From assembly GCF_001905845.1 (NCBI RefSeq), contig NZ_LIVZ01000001.1, forward strand, positions 558,001 to 622,000: a stretch of DNA of 64,000 nucleotides, written 5' to 3'. The notes under the pieces were generated by a model. That model was not told the origin of the DNA, did no database searches, and saw only the letters and a program-made list of their open reading frames with translations. Source of the DNA: Streptomyces sp. TSRI0107. GTDB lineage: Bacteria > Actinomycetota > Actinomycetes > Streptomycetales > Streptomycetaceae. Of this stretch, positions 45,163 to 55,676 are shown piece by piece (position 1 is the stretch's first letter; the number at the start of each line of letters is the position of its first letter). Both the position numbers and the translations under genes were made by a program.

Positions 45163-47115
45163 TCAGACGCCCCCCACCGCGGTCAGCAACGCGAGAGGCG
45201 CGGCCGCGGACCGCGACTCCCGCACACACGCGTGCGGGTACGGCACCGGCTCGGAATGGATGTCACGCCCGTACCCCGCCAGCACCTCCGGCAGCCGGCC
45301 GCCACACGCGCTCGCCGCGTCGACCAGCGCGTTCGCCACCGTGCGGGCCTCGTCGTGCAGGCCGTAGCGGGCCAGACCGAGGGCGATCAGCGCGTTGTCG
45401 TGCGGCCACACCGAACCCCGGTGGTACGACAGCGGGTGGTACGCCGGCTGGCCCGCCGCCAGAGTGCGCACACCCCAGCCGGAGAAGAAGTCCTCCTCGA
45501 CCAGCCGCCGCCCGACGACCTCCCCGTACTCCTTGTCCAGCAGCCCCGACCACAGCAGATGCCCGGCGTCCGAGGCGAGCGCGTCCACCTGATGCCCCTC
45601 GCCGTCCAGCGCCAGCGCCGGGAAGGACCGGTCCGGCATCCAGAACTCCCGCTGGAAGCGGTCCCGCAGATCACCGGCCGCCTGCTCCAGCAGCGCCGCG
45701 TAGGTGGCGTCCGCCCAGATCGCGCGGGCCAGCTGGGCCGTGCGGCGCAGCGCGTCGTACGCGTAGCCCTGCGCGCCCGCCGCCATCACCGGGCCGCTGG
45801 CCCGGGTGCCGTCGGCCCAGCAGATCGCGCCGGGGGAGTCCTTCCAGTTCTGGTTGACGAGGCCGCCCTGGTCGGCGCGGTAGACGAGATAGCCGCGCGA
45901 GGTCAGCCCGCCGTGGTCCAGCATCCAGCCGACCGCCGCGCGGGCGTGCGGCTCCAGACGGCGGGCCAGGGCCGTGTCCCCGGTCTGCTCGACGTACGCG
46001 CCGAGCAGCACCAGGAAGAGCGGGGTGGCGTCCACCGAGCCGTAGTAACGGCCGAACGGCACCTGCCCGAAGTGCGCCAGCTCGCCGTACCGCACCTCGT
46101 GCACGATCTTGCCCGGCTGCGCCACCGAACCCGGGTGCGCCTCGGCGGCCTGGGTCGCGGCGAGCGCGGGCAGCACGGCCGCCGCCAGCTGCGGGCGGTA
46201 CGGCAGCGCGAACAGGGCGGTCAGCAGGGCGTCCCGGCCCAGCAGCGCCAGGAACCAGGGCGCGCCGGCCGCCGGGACCCGCAGATCCTCGCCGTCCGGG
46301 CCGGTCGCCGGGATCTGCAGCGCCGCGAGGTCCGCGAGACCGCGCGCACAGGCCGCCGCCAGCTCCGGCCGGCCCGTCGGGAACGCCACGCCCTCCACGA
46401 ACCGCTCCTCCAGCGCGGCGAGCTGCTCGCCGACGGCGGCGGGGGAGCGGGGCACGCGCAGCGCCCGCCGCTCGCCGTGCGGGCGGGCCATCACCCGCAG
46501 GGCCAGCTCGGCCGTGCCGTGCGGCTCCAGTTCGAGGGTCCACACCAGGCGCCGGGCGCCGGTGCCGGTCTCCTCCACCGCGTCCGGGGAGGGGTCCGCC
46601 GTGACCGTCGTGCACGACCGCCACTCGCCGCGCTGGTAGGTGAACTCCAGCCCGTGGCCGAGGACGACGCGGCGGCGGACGGCACCCGGCTTGGGGTAGG
46701 TGCGGTGGTCGGAGCGCAGCTCGAACTGGTCGGTGAAGTCCGCGTCGGCGGTGACGGCGAGCCGGACCGTGGTCGGCACCGGCCGGTTGCTGGTGACGCG
46801 CAGCCGCTCCACGAACGAGCTGTCGCCGACGGCCTGTTCCCGGAAGAGCGTGTAGGCCGGCGGCTCCTGACGGCCGCCGCGCGGGACCAGGACACAGCGC
46901 GCGGTGTCCCCGTCGCCCACCGGGGACAGCGTCTCCGGCACCGCGCCGTCGACGGTGAGCTGCCACCGGCTCAGATGCCGGGCGTCCCGCACGAACAGCC
47001 CGTCGGGGAGGCCGGGCCGCCCCGTGCCGCCGCCGCGGACGCCACTGATGTCGCCGCCGTCGCCCACGGCGGCGAACGTCCCGCCGTGCACGAGCGGATG
47101 ATGCCGGTCCGTCAT
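45163..47115 (-). CDS. Glycogen-debranching-enzyme-like glycoside hydrolase (GDE N-terminal domain)
   Basis: A 650-residue protein. The N-terminal 220 residues match the glycogen-debranching N-terminal (Bis) domain: GLFVRDARHLSRWQLTVDG. A six-hairpin (alpha/alpha)6 domain follows, with WFLALLGRDALLTALFALPY, FGRYYGSVDATPLFLVLL, NQNWKDSPGAI and YHRGSVWPHDNALIALGL. Acidic residues in these blocks are typical of GH15/GH63-like catalytic clefts. It lacks a signal peptide. Known relatives act on amylo-alpha-1,6 or other alpha-glucosides. Its ATG overlaps the stop of the upstream hydrolase (ATGA), and GGGAGGGG lies upstream. Confidence 0.82.
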   Translation of the reverse strand: MTDRHHPLVHGGTFAAVGDGGDISGVRGGGTGRPGLPDGLFVRDARHLSRWQLTVDGAVPETLSPVGDGDTARCVLVPRGGRQEPPAYTLFREQAVGDSSFVERLRVTSNRPVPTTVRLAVTADADFTDQFELRSDHRTYPKPGAVRRRVVLGHGLEFTYQRGEWRSCTTVTADPSPDAVEETGTGARRLVWTLELEPHGTAELALRVMARPHGERRALRVPRSPAAVGEQLAALEERFVEGVAFPTGRPELAAACARGLADLAALQIPATGPDGEDLRVPAAGAPWFLALLGRDALLTALFALPYRPQLAAAVLPALAATQAAEAHPGSVAQPGKIVHEVRYGELAHFGQVPFGRYYGSVDATPLFLVLLGAYVEQTGDTALARRLEPHARAAVGWMLDHGGLTSRGYLVYRADQGGLVNQNWKDSPGAICWADGTRASGPVMAAGAQGYAYDALRRTAQLARAIWADATYAALLEQAAGDLRDRFQREFWMPDRSFPALALDGEGHQVDALASDAGHLLWSGLLDKEYGEVVGRRLVEEDFFSGWGVRTLAAGQPAYHPLSYHRGSVWPHDNALIALGLARYGLHDEARTVANALVDAASACGGRLPEVLAGYGRDIHSEPVPYPHACVRESRSAAAPLALLTAVGGV

Positions 47116-48635
47116 CCTCGGTCCCCTCCCCTGAGTTCACTGCTGGCGGTCTGGTCGTACGACAGGTCGAGGGCGAGGGCGGCGGTCCAGCCGAAGCCGG
47201 TTGTGCCGCAGGCCTCGCCGGTGTACGGGTCCACGTACTCGGCGAACCCGGAGGTGTCCGCGAGGTCGACGATCGCCGTGCGCAGCGCGTCGGCCCGCTC
47301 CCGCTCGCCGTGGACGCGCAGCCCCCGCTCCACCAGCCAGCTCGTGTTGAACCAGGCCGGGCCCCGCCAGTACCGGTGCCGGTCGAAGGCCTCGCCGAGC
47401 AGGTCGTAGCTCGGCACCAGCCGGGTGGTGTCGCCGAGGCCGAAGTGCGGGCCGGTGAGGGTGCGCACCAGGGCGTCGGCGACGGCGCGGGGCAGGGTGG
47501 GCAGGAGCAGCGGGATCAGGCCGGACACGCCGCGCTCGGGGACGAGCTCACCGGTGCGGACGTCGCGGCAGAAGAACATCGAGCGCCCGGGGTCGTAGAG
47601 CCGGTCGACCAGCGCCTGCGTCAGCCGTTCCGCGCGGGCGCGGCGGGCGGTGCCGGGGGCGCCCAGTTCCGCGGCGATCCGGGCCAGCGCGTGCTCGGAG
47701 GCGATGAGCAGGGCGTTGAACGCCGGGTCCTCCACGGCGAAGTCGCCGGGACCGTCCCCGTGCCTCCCACCCGCCCCGTCCCCGTGCCTCCCACCCGCCC
47801 CGTCCCCCTGCCCCCCACCCGCCCCGTCCCTGTACCCCCGGTCCCGGTAGTCCGCCGCCAGCCGTACGTAGCGGCCGTAGTCCAGGTCCGTCGGCCGGTC
47901 CTCGGCGGCGCCGTGGTCGAGGTCGGCGCGGCGGAAGGAGCGGGCCGGGGCCGGGGTGACCCGGGCCAGCGGGGTGTCCCAGCAGGGGCTGTTGTCCATG
48001 CCCTGCTCCCACGGGTGGACGACCGAGGCGAGCCCGCCGCCGCCCAGGTCGCGCCGGTGCAGCAGATAGCGGTGCCAGGCCGCCAGCCGCGGATACACCC
48101 CGGCGAGGAAGCCGCGCGCCCGCGACAGCACCGGATCGGCGCGGTGCACCAGCCACGCGGCCAGCGCGTGCACCGGTGGCTGCACGATGCCCGACGTCTG
48201 TACGGTGCGCGGGGCGCCCGCGGCGCGCCCCGCCACCGACGAGCGCCAGAAGTCGGGGCTCGGGAAGTAGGCGTCGAGCGGGACGGAGGGGTTGAAGACG
48301 ATGTGCGGGATCCGCCCGTCGCGCCACTGGGCGGCGAGCAGTGTCTCCAGCTCCGTCTGCGCCCGTGACGGGGACAGGTGCCGCAGCCCGATCGCGATGA
48401 ACGCGGAGTCCCACGACCACTGGTGCGGGTACAGGCTGTGTGAGGGCACGGTGGAGGTGCCCGTCCAGTTCTGCTCCAGGACCCGGGCGGCGCCGGCGTG
48501 CGGCGGCGCGTGCCGGCCCGGCGGCGGATCGTATGCGACGGCGCGCTCGGCGCCGGGGACGGTCAGTTGGGCGGTGCGATCCACTCGGGGCTCCCCGAAA
48601 GGCGTCCGGCCGACCGGTTCGGTCTTGGCCACCAT
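47112..48635 (-). CDS. (alpha/alpha)6 glycoside hydrolase, MGH1/GH63-like
   Basis: A 507-residue glycosidase. The first-block motif YPHQWSWDSAFIAIGLRHLSP and the later VHPWEQGMDNSPCWD are typical of mannosylglycerate hydrolase-type (MGH1) and GH63 domains. YWRGPAWFNTSWLVERGL near the end carries the second acidic region. A repetitive Gly/His/Asp insert near residue 270-300 comes from a 24-bp tandem repeat. No signal peptide is present. The ATG at 48635 is preceded by TAACTCT without a ribosome binding site, so the message may start very near it. It is divergent from the ROK regulator. Confidence 0.8.
   Translation of the reverse strand: MVAKTEPVGRTPFGEPRVDRTAQLTVPGAERAVAYDPPPGRHAPPHAGAARVLEQNWTGTSTVPSHSLYPHQWSWDSAFIAIGLRHLSPSRAQTELETLLAAQWRDGRIPHIVFNPSVPLDAYFPSPDFWRSSVAGRAAGAPRTVQTSGIVQPPVHALAAWLVHRADPVLSRARGFLAGVYPRLAAWHRYLLHRRDLGGGGLASVVHPWEQGMDNSPCWDTPLARVTPAPARSFRRADLDHGAAEDRPTDLDYGRYVRLAADYRDRGYRDGAGGGQGDGAGGRHGDGAGGRHGDGPGDFAVEDPAFNALLIASEHALARIAAELGAPGTARRARAERLTQALVDRLYDPGRSMFFCRDVRTGELVPERGVSGLIPLLLPTLPRAVADALVRTLTGPHFGLGDTTRLVPSYDLLGEAFDRHRYWRGPAWFNTSWLVERGLRVHGERERADALRTAIVDLADTSGFAEYVDPYTGEACGTTGFGWTAALALDLSYDQTASSELRGGDRG
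47752..47832 (-). repeat. 24-bp tandem repeat within the MGH1-like gene
   Basis: About 3.4 copies of a 24-bp unit (47752-47775, 47776-47799, 47800-47823, then a partial copy). In the gene frame it adds eight-residue units of the type GDGAGGRH. Being a multiple of three, copy number can change without frameshift. It probably forms a flexible surface loop. Confidence 0.8.
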
Positions 48636-48704
48636 AGAGTTACGTCTATTTAACACGCAAAACTCAATATGTAATGCAGGCTTGAGAAACACAAGGGGGT
48701 GCGC

Positions 48705-49931
48705 ATGACCGGACGGCCGGGAAGGACCGGAAAGGGCGGCGGCCAGGCGAGCGCCGGCGATCTGCTCGAGCTGGTGCGCAGCGGCCGCGCCACCACACGG
48801 GGCGCGCTCCAGCAGGCCACCGGGCTGTCCCGGGCCACCGTCGGCCAGCGCCTGGACCGGCTGTTCCGGGCGGGCTGGCTGCGCGAGGGCGCCGGCGGAC
48901 CCGTGGACTCCCCGCTGGGCGGCCGCCCGTCCATCACCCTGGAGTTCGACGACGAACACGCCGTGGTCCTCGCCGCCGACCTCGACACCCGGCACGCCCG
49001 CGCCGCCGTCCTCTCGCTCACCGGCGAGATCCACGCCGAGCACACCGGCACCCTGGTCATCGAGGACGGCCCCGAGGCGGTCCTCGGCGAGCTGGGCCGC
49101 TGGTTCGCCGAACTGCTGGAGAAGGCCGGGCACCGGGCCGACATGGTCTGCGGCATCGGGCTGGCCGTGCCGGGCCCGGTCGACAACGGCACCGGCCGGG
49201 TCGTCCAGCCGCCGATCATGCCCGGCTGGGACGGCTACGACATAAGGGGCCGCCTGGCCAGGGCCTTCACCGACCACACCGGCACCGCCGAGGTGCCCGT
49301 CCTGGTCGACAACGACGCCAACCTCATGGCCTACGGCGAACAGCGCACGTCCTGGCCGGACTGCTCGGCGTTCGTCCTCGTCAAGGTCTCCACCGGCATC
49401 GGCGCCGGAGTCGTCGTCGACGGCTCGGTCTACCGGGGCTTCGACGGCGGCGCCGGGGACATCGGCCACATCCGGGTCCCGGAGGGCGCGGGCGCGCTGT
49501 GCAGGTGCGGCTCCTACGGCTGTCTCGCGGCCGTCGCCAGCGGCGGCGCCGTCGCCCGGCGGCTCGCCGAGAGCGGGGTGCCGGCGGCGTCCGGCTCGGA
49601 CGTACGGGACCTGCTGGCGGCCGGGCACCCCGAGGCGGTCGGGCTGGCCCGCGAGGCGGGACGCAGGGTCGGGGACGTGCTGGCGACGGTGGTGACCCTG
49701 CTGAACCCTGGTGTGCTGATGATCGCCGGAGATCTGGCCGGAACGCCCTTCCTGACAGGTGTGCGGGAGCTGCTGTACCAGCGGGCGCTGCCGCGCTCCA
49801 CCGCCCGGCTGGAGGTCGTCACCTCGCGGCTGGGGGAGCGGGCGGCGCTGGTGGGGGCCGGGGCGCTGGTCGTGGAGCACCTGTACGCGCCGGAACGGGT
49901 GGAGGAGCGGCTGCGGGCGATGGGCGTGTGA
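48705..49931 (+). CDS. ROK-family transcriptional repressor
   Basis: A 408-residue ROK regulator. The N-terminal winged helix lies at residues 20-65 (TTRGALQQATGLSRATVGQRL). The ROK kinase-like domain has DLDTRHARAA, a GIGLAVPGPVD phosphate loop and NDANLMAYGE. The zinc motif is CRCGSYGCLAA, where the usual final Glu is Ala. The ATG at 48705 has AAGGGGG five bases upstream. It is divergent from two glycoside hydrolases and most likely represses them until a sugar binds. A strong terminator follows. Confidence 0.9.
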   Translation: MTGRPGRTGKGGGQASAGDLLELVRSGRATTRGALQQATGLSRATVGQRLDRLFRAGWLREGAGGPVDSPLGGRPSITLEFDDEHAVVLAADLDTRHARAAVLSLTGEIHAEHTGTLVIEDGPEAVLGELGRWFAELLEKAGHRADMVCGIGLAVPGPVDNGTGRVVQPPIMPGWDGYDIRGRLARAFTDHTGTAEVPVLVDNDANLMAYGEQRTSWPDCSAFVLVKVSTGIGAGVVVDGSVYRGFDGGAGDIGHIRVPEGAGALCRCGSYGCLAAVASGGAVARRLAESGVPAASGSDVRDLLAAGHPEAVGLAREAGRRVGDVLATVVTLLNPGVLMIAGDLAGTPFLTGVRELLYQRALPRSTARLEVVTSRLGERAALVGAGALVVEHLYAPERVEERLRAMGV

Positions 49932-50336
49932 CGTCCGGTTTTCCGTCTCGATACGCGTCCGGATGGTGAAATCCGGCAGCTCGTGGCAGCGTGATTCTCG
50001 CCACCCTTGATAAGGGTTGCGCTCAGATGAGCGGATCATGGGCGACTGCACTTCTCCAAGGGGTGGCACTGAGTGCCACCCCTTGATCGTTCATCGATCG
50101 AAATCAGACGTGTCGGAGGCCGCTCACATGAGCGAAAAACCCGCTCTGTGAAGGTGGATGCGTTCAAGAAGTGAAAACATAAGCCGTCAGCGGCTTACCA
50201 AGCTTTGACTTTCGATCCGCTGGCGGACGAGTGGTTACAGGCGTATGACGCACAAGTAGACGTACCCAGGCGCCTTCGATCTGGGTATGTTCCTCGCCGT
50301 CAGGGCAGCCACCGCGTCCTCGAGGAGTCGAGACCC
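49932..50336 (+). other. 405-bp gap: ROK terminator and probable ppdK leader region
   Basis: No gene is supported here, although the ppdK frame stays open from 50205. The first part holds a strong terminator (50057-50085). The second part has a 7-bp stem, TAAGCCG/CGGCTTA, at 50180-50197 with a TCAG loop, then TTGACT at about 50205 as a possible -35 element. A GAGCG/CGCTC pair brackets an A-rich loop near 50133-50150. The AT-rich patches suggest the ppdK promoter and a long leader. No known riboswitch was recognised. Confidence 0.5.
50057..50085 (+). terminator. Terminator after the ROK gene
   Basis: CAAGGGGTGGCAC (50057-50069) pairs perfectly with GTGCCACCCCTTG (50073-50085), 13 bp with a three-base loop. 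No long T-run follows (ATCGTTCATC). Confidence 0.75.
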
Positions 50337-53084
<2,748 letters not shown>

Positions 53085-53093
53085 CCCTCACTC

Positions 53094-53120
53094 GGAGGCC
53101 GGGCCCACCGCCCGGCCTCC
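53094..53120 (+). terminator. ppdK terminator hairpin
   Basis: GGAGGCCGGGC (53094-53104) pairs perfectly with GCCCGGCCTCC (53110-53120) around a five-base loop, ten bases after the ppdK stop. Confidence 0.75.
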
Positions 53121-53129
53121 CCGGCCCCC

Positions 53130-53175
53130 GGAGCCGTCGCTTGTCACCCGACCCTCACCGATCGGCGACGGCTCC
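53130..53175. other. Second inverted repeat in the ppdK downstream region
   Basis: GGAGCCGTCGC (53130-53140) is the exact inverse of GCGACGGCTCC (53165-53175), with 24 bases between. It lies between two shorter-looped terminators. It may be part of a compound terminator or a structured RNA end. Confidence 0.5.
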
Positions 53176-53185
53176 GGTCACTCAG

Positions 53186-53223
53186 GAAAGGGCGGCACCC
53201 TTGTGCGGGGGTGCCGCCCTTTC
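53186..53223. terminator. Bidirectional terminator before the RsbA-like gene
   Basis: GAAAGGGCGGCACCC (53186-53200) pairs perfectly with GGGTGCCGCCCTTTC (53209-53223), 15 bp with an eight-base loop. It serves the convergent ppdK and RsbA-like genes. The A/T edges of the stem fit an intrinsic terminator in either direction. Confidence 0.75.
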
Positions 53224-53247
53224 ACACGTCCTTCCGGTGCCCTCCGG

Positions 53248-54213
53248 TCACACGGCGAACCAGCAGCGCACCGTCGTGCCCGCGTCGTCCGTGTGCGTGC
53301 GTACGAGGTCGGAGACCAGGTTGACCAGCAGCAGCCCGCGTCCGCCGCGCTGTGTCTGCGGGGCGGGCCGGCGTCCGGCGAGCGGGTCGGTGAGCCTGCC
53401 CTTGTCGCGCACCTCGACCACCAGGTGTCCGTCCTCCGCCCACACCCGCACGGTGCCCGTGCCGCCGCCGTGCACCACGCTGTTGGTGGTCAGCTCGGCG
53501 GTGACCAGGGCGAGGTCGCCGAGCCGGGTGCCGGTGAGGCCGTGGCGGGCGCCCTCGCCGGTGACGACGTGCCGGGCCTCCGGCAGCGACTCCGCGTCGA
53601 ACACGACGGCCAGGGCGTCCGGGACGACGGTCAGGGGCCGGTTGTAGCGGGCGACGACGCCTTCGGGGTCGTAGGCGTCACTGACCCGTCCCGCGCCGCC
53701 GGTGCCCGCCTCCACGACCGTGGGATGGGTGGCGTAGGCGTCGGCGACCACGTCGGCCGGGAGGCGGCTGACGTCGTACGGACACAGGATGGTCACCGGA
53801 CGGCCGGTGAACGCGGCGTTGATGAGCGCCTCGTGCTGGACGCAGGCCGGGTACTCGGTCGCGCTGCGGCCCGCCCAGACCGGCTCCCCGATGATCCGCA
53901 CCCGGCGGCCGGGCGGCTGCGCGTCGGCGAACTGGCGCAGCACACCGGGGATGATCCGGCCGGGGTTGCGGCCCGCCTCCCGCATGTCCAGCAGCCGCAC
54001 CCCGGCGGCCGCCTCGCCCAGCCCCTCCCGGATCAGCGCCAGCCGCTCCCCGGGCACGGCCACCGCGACCGGTTCCCCGGCGTCCAGCCCCTCCCGCACG
54101 AAGGGGACGGTGCCCGCCAGGTACTCCTCGTCGTCGCCGTAGAACAGGGCGGGGTGGATGAACGGGTCGTCGTCGCTGTGCACGGCGTCGGCACCCATGG
54201 CATCGGTACTCAT
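53248..54213 (-). CDS. RsbA-like sensor protein with MEDS and anti-sigma ATPase domains
   Basis: A 321-residue protein. An N-terminal MEDS domain covers about residues 15-185: PFIHPALFYGDDEEYLAGTVPF, shown here in part, with LLDMREAGRNPGRIIP. A C-terminal HATPase_c of the RsbW/SpoIIAB kind holds the N-box LVTAELTTNSVVHGGG, G1 VRDKGR and G2 QRGGRGLLLVNLVSD. Such proteins are annotated as anti-sigma factor RsbA-family regulators that answer stress signals. No membrane segment is present. The ATG at 54213 overlaps the stop of an upstream STAS gene, so the two are translated together and probably interact. Confidence 0.82.
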   Translation of the reverse strand: MSTDAMGADAVHSDDDPFIHPALFYGDDEEYLAGTVPFVREGLDAGEPVAVAVPGERLALIREGLGEAAAGVRLLDMREAGRNPGRIIPGVLRQFADAQPPGRRVRIIGEPVWAGRSATEYPACVQHEALINAAFTGRPVTILCPYDVSRLPADVVADAYATHPTVVEAGTGGAGRVSDAYDPEGVVARYNRPLTVVPDALAVVFDAESLPEARHVVTGEGARHGLTGTRLGDLALVTAELTTNSVVHGGGTGTVRVWAEDGHLVVEVRDKGRLTDPLAGRRPAPQTQRGGRGLLLVNLVSDLVRTHTDDAGTTVRCWFAV

Positions 54214-54515
54214 GACATCGACACCTCGATCGCCGGCAGGTCGGGCCAGAACAGTTCCAGGGTGCGGCGCAGCGCGGGCGGCGGCCGGTGCAGCACCATA
54301 CGCTCGTCGGCCAGCCGCCCGGCGGCGGCCACCAGCGCCCCGGCACCGGCGACGTCGACGAACGTCACCGCGGCCAGCTCGAGATGGCACATCCCCTCGC
54401 CGTCCCGGACGGCCCGGTGCAGGGCACGCTCCCAGATCGCGTGCGTGGTCAGACCTACCTCACCGGCCGCCCGCGCCCCGCGCCGCTCGGCCAGCGGCGA
54501 CACCGTCAACCGCAC
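54210..54515 (-). CDS. STAS-domain protein lacking the phosphorylatable Ser
   Basis: A 101-residue single STAS domain of the anti-sigma-antagonist kind. The core MCHLELAAVTFVDVAGAGALVAA corresponds to the usual D-S/T-S/T-G block, but the phosphorylated residue is Val (FVDVAG). Its partner switching would therefore not be controlled by that phosphorylation. The GTG at 54515 has GGGAGG five bases upstream. Its stop overlaps the start of the RsbA-like gene. A functional pair with that ATPase is the simplest reading. Confidence 0.75.
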   Translation of the reverse strand: MRLTVSPLAERRGARAAGEVGLTTHAIWERALHRAVRDGEGMCHLELAAVTFVDVAGAGALVAAAGRLADERMVLHRPPPALRRTLELFWPDLPAIEVSMS

Positions 54516-54690
54516 GGCCGCCTCCCACTCTCTCGGACGACAACGCACGTACCCGCGCGCAGTACCGGTCATTCCCGGCCGCTCCCTCACGGATGGGGTG
54601 TACCGCCCCGCACACCGGGCAGGCGCACGGTGTCGCGAGGACGGACGACAACGGTTGAGCCGAACGGACGATGCTGAGTCGAGGACGGTT

Positions 54691-55263
54691 GTGAGGACTG
54701 CCGAGTCGAACCCGCTGATCATCGAGGGCCACACGGACGACACCGGCCGGGCGGTGCTCGCCGCACGCGGTGAACTCGTCCACGGCTGCGCGGAGACCCT
54801 GGCCCGGGCCCTGGCCCGGCTCCCCGCCGGCACCCGCCGGATCGAGGTGGACATGTCGGGCGTGGGCTTCATGGACACCGCCGGCAGGGGCTTCCTGGAC
54901 CTGCTGCGCGACCATGGCGAACGGCACATGATCCCCGTGTCCGCCGTGAACTGGCGCGGCCAGCCGCGTGACTTCTGGGAGCTGTGCAAGGAGGTCGAGC
55001 AGCTGCGCCGGGCGATGGCGACCCGCCCGGTGATCGACCAGGCCCGCGGCATCCTCATGGCCACCCACGGCTGCACGTCCGAGGAGGCCTGGCAGATCCT
55101 GCGTGAGGCGTCCCAGCTCTCCAACACCAAGCTCCGCACGATCGCCGCCACGGTCACCGCGAGCGCCGAACACACCGCCACGGCCCCGCCGGAACCCGTC
55201 GGCAGGGCCCTGCGTACGGCGATCGCCCGGTTCCACGGCGGCGGGGGTGCCGCGCGCGGCTGA
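54691..55263 (+). CDS. STAS-ANTAR fusion regulator
   Basis: A 190-residue protein with a STAS domain (about residues 10-105; RIEVDMSGVGFMDTAGRGFLDLL, given in part, Thr in the D-T-A-G core) and a C-terminal ANTAR domain. The ANTAR motif is RRAMATRPVIDQARGILMA, followed by CTSEEAWQILREASQ and a third helix NTKLRTIAATV. ANTAR domains bind paired RNA hairpins and block transcription termination. The GTG at 54691 follows GAGGACGG. It is divergent from the STAS/RsbA-like pair with 175 bp between, suggesting one signalling unit. No tandem hexaloop RNA target was identified nearby. Confidence 0.85.
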   Translation: MRTAESNPLIIEGHTDDTGRAVLAARGELVHGCAETLARALARLPAGTRRIEVDMSGVGFMDTAGRGFLDLLRDHGERHMIPVSAVNWRGQPRDFWELCKEVEQLRRAMATRPVIDQARGILMATHGCTSEEAWQILREASQLSNTKLRTIAATVTASAEHTATAPPEPVGRALRTAIARFHGGGGAARG

Positions 55264-55357
55264 TCCGGGCGGGTGAACGACGGCCGCACGCTCGGCGTGG
55301 CGGCCGCCATCCCTTCAGGCCCACAGGTCAGATCGATTCTGCACCTGTGCTGTGCGG

Positions 55358-55431
55358 TGGGGCGGGTGGGACTCGAACCCACGGCCGACGGATTATGAGT
55401 CCGCTGCTCTAACCGGCTGAGCTACCGCCCC
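55358..55431 (-). tRNA. tRNA with CAU anticodon (elongator Met or lysidine-type Ile2)
   Basis: A 74-nt tRNA without encoded CCA. The acceptor stem is GGGGCGG/CCGCCCC, with TAGCTCAG in the D arm and GGTTCGAGTCC in the T arm. The anticodon loop is CTCATAA. CAU fits elongator tRNA-Met or tRNA-Ile2 modified by TilS. The initiator is excluded because position 1 pairs with 72. The C5-G68 pair is shared with E. coli tRNA-Ile2, a weak hint only. Confidence 0.92.
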
Positions 55432-55564
55432 TTACGGCGCGTCGCGCACATTTGTGCGCGCCGTCTGCCGCAGCATAGCCGCTCATACGATCTCCTGCTC
55501 CGGCATGGTCGGCTTCACACGACCTTGAGGACTCCGCCGCGGCGCGAGCGGTTCCACCGGGCAT

Positions 55565-55587
55565 GAAAAAGGACCCCGGAGGGTCCT
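55565..55587 (-). terminator. Intrinsic terminator of the tRNA-Asn pair
   Basis: Read on the minus strand, AGGACCC and GGGTCCT pair around TCCG and are followed by TTTTT. It lies 11 bases past the 3' end of the first-listed tRNA-Asn. This is the clearest classical rho-independent terminator in the window. Confidence 0.85.
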
Positions 55588-55598
55588 CGTTCAGCATG

Positions 55599-55671
55599 CT
55601 CCCCCGACTGGACTCGAACCAGTAACCTGCCGGTTAACAGCCGGCTGCTCTGCCAATTGAGCTACGGAGGA
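55599..55671 (-). tRNA. tRNA-Asn (GUU), promoter-distal copy
   Basis: A 73-nt tRNA with acceptor stem TCCTCCG/CGGGGGA (one G-T pair), discriminator G and anticodon GTT in CTGTTAACC. No CCA is encoded. It is identical to the next tRNA five bases upstream (55677-55749), and both should come from one transcript ending at the 55565 terminator. Confidence 0.95.
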
Positions 55672-55676
55672 CCGAG

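Noticed and set aside
53094..53223. The triple hairpins as a target of the nearby ANTAR protein
   Set aside because: The loops are 5, 24 and 8 bases long, not the paired hexaloops with A and G at fixed positions that ANTAR proteins bind.
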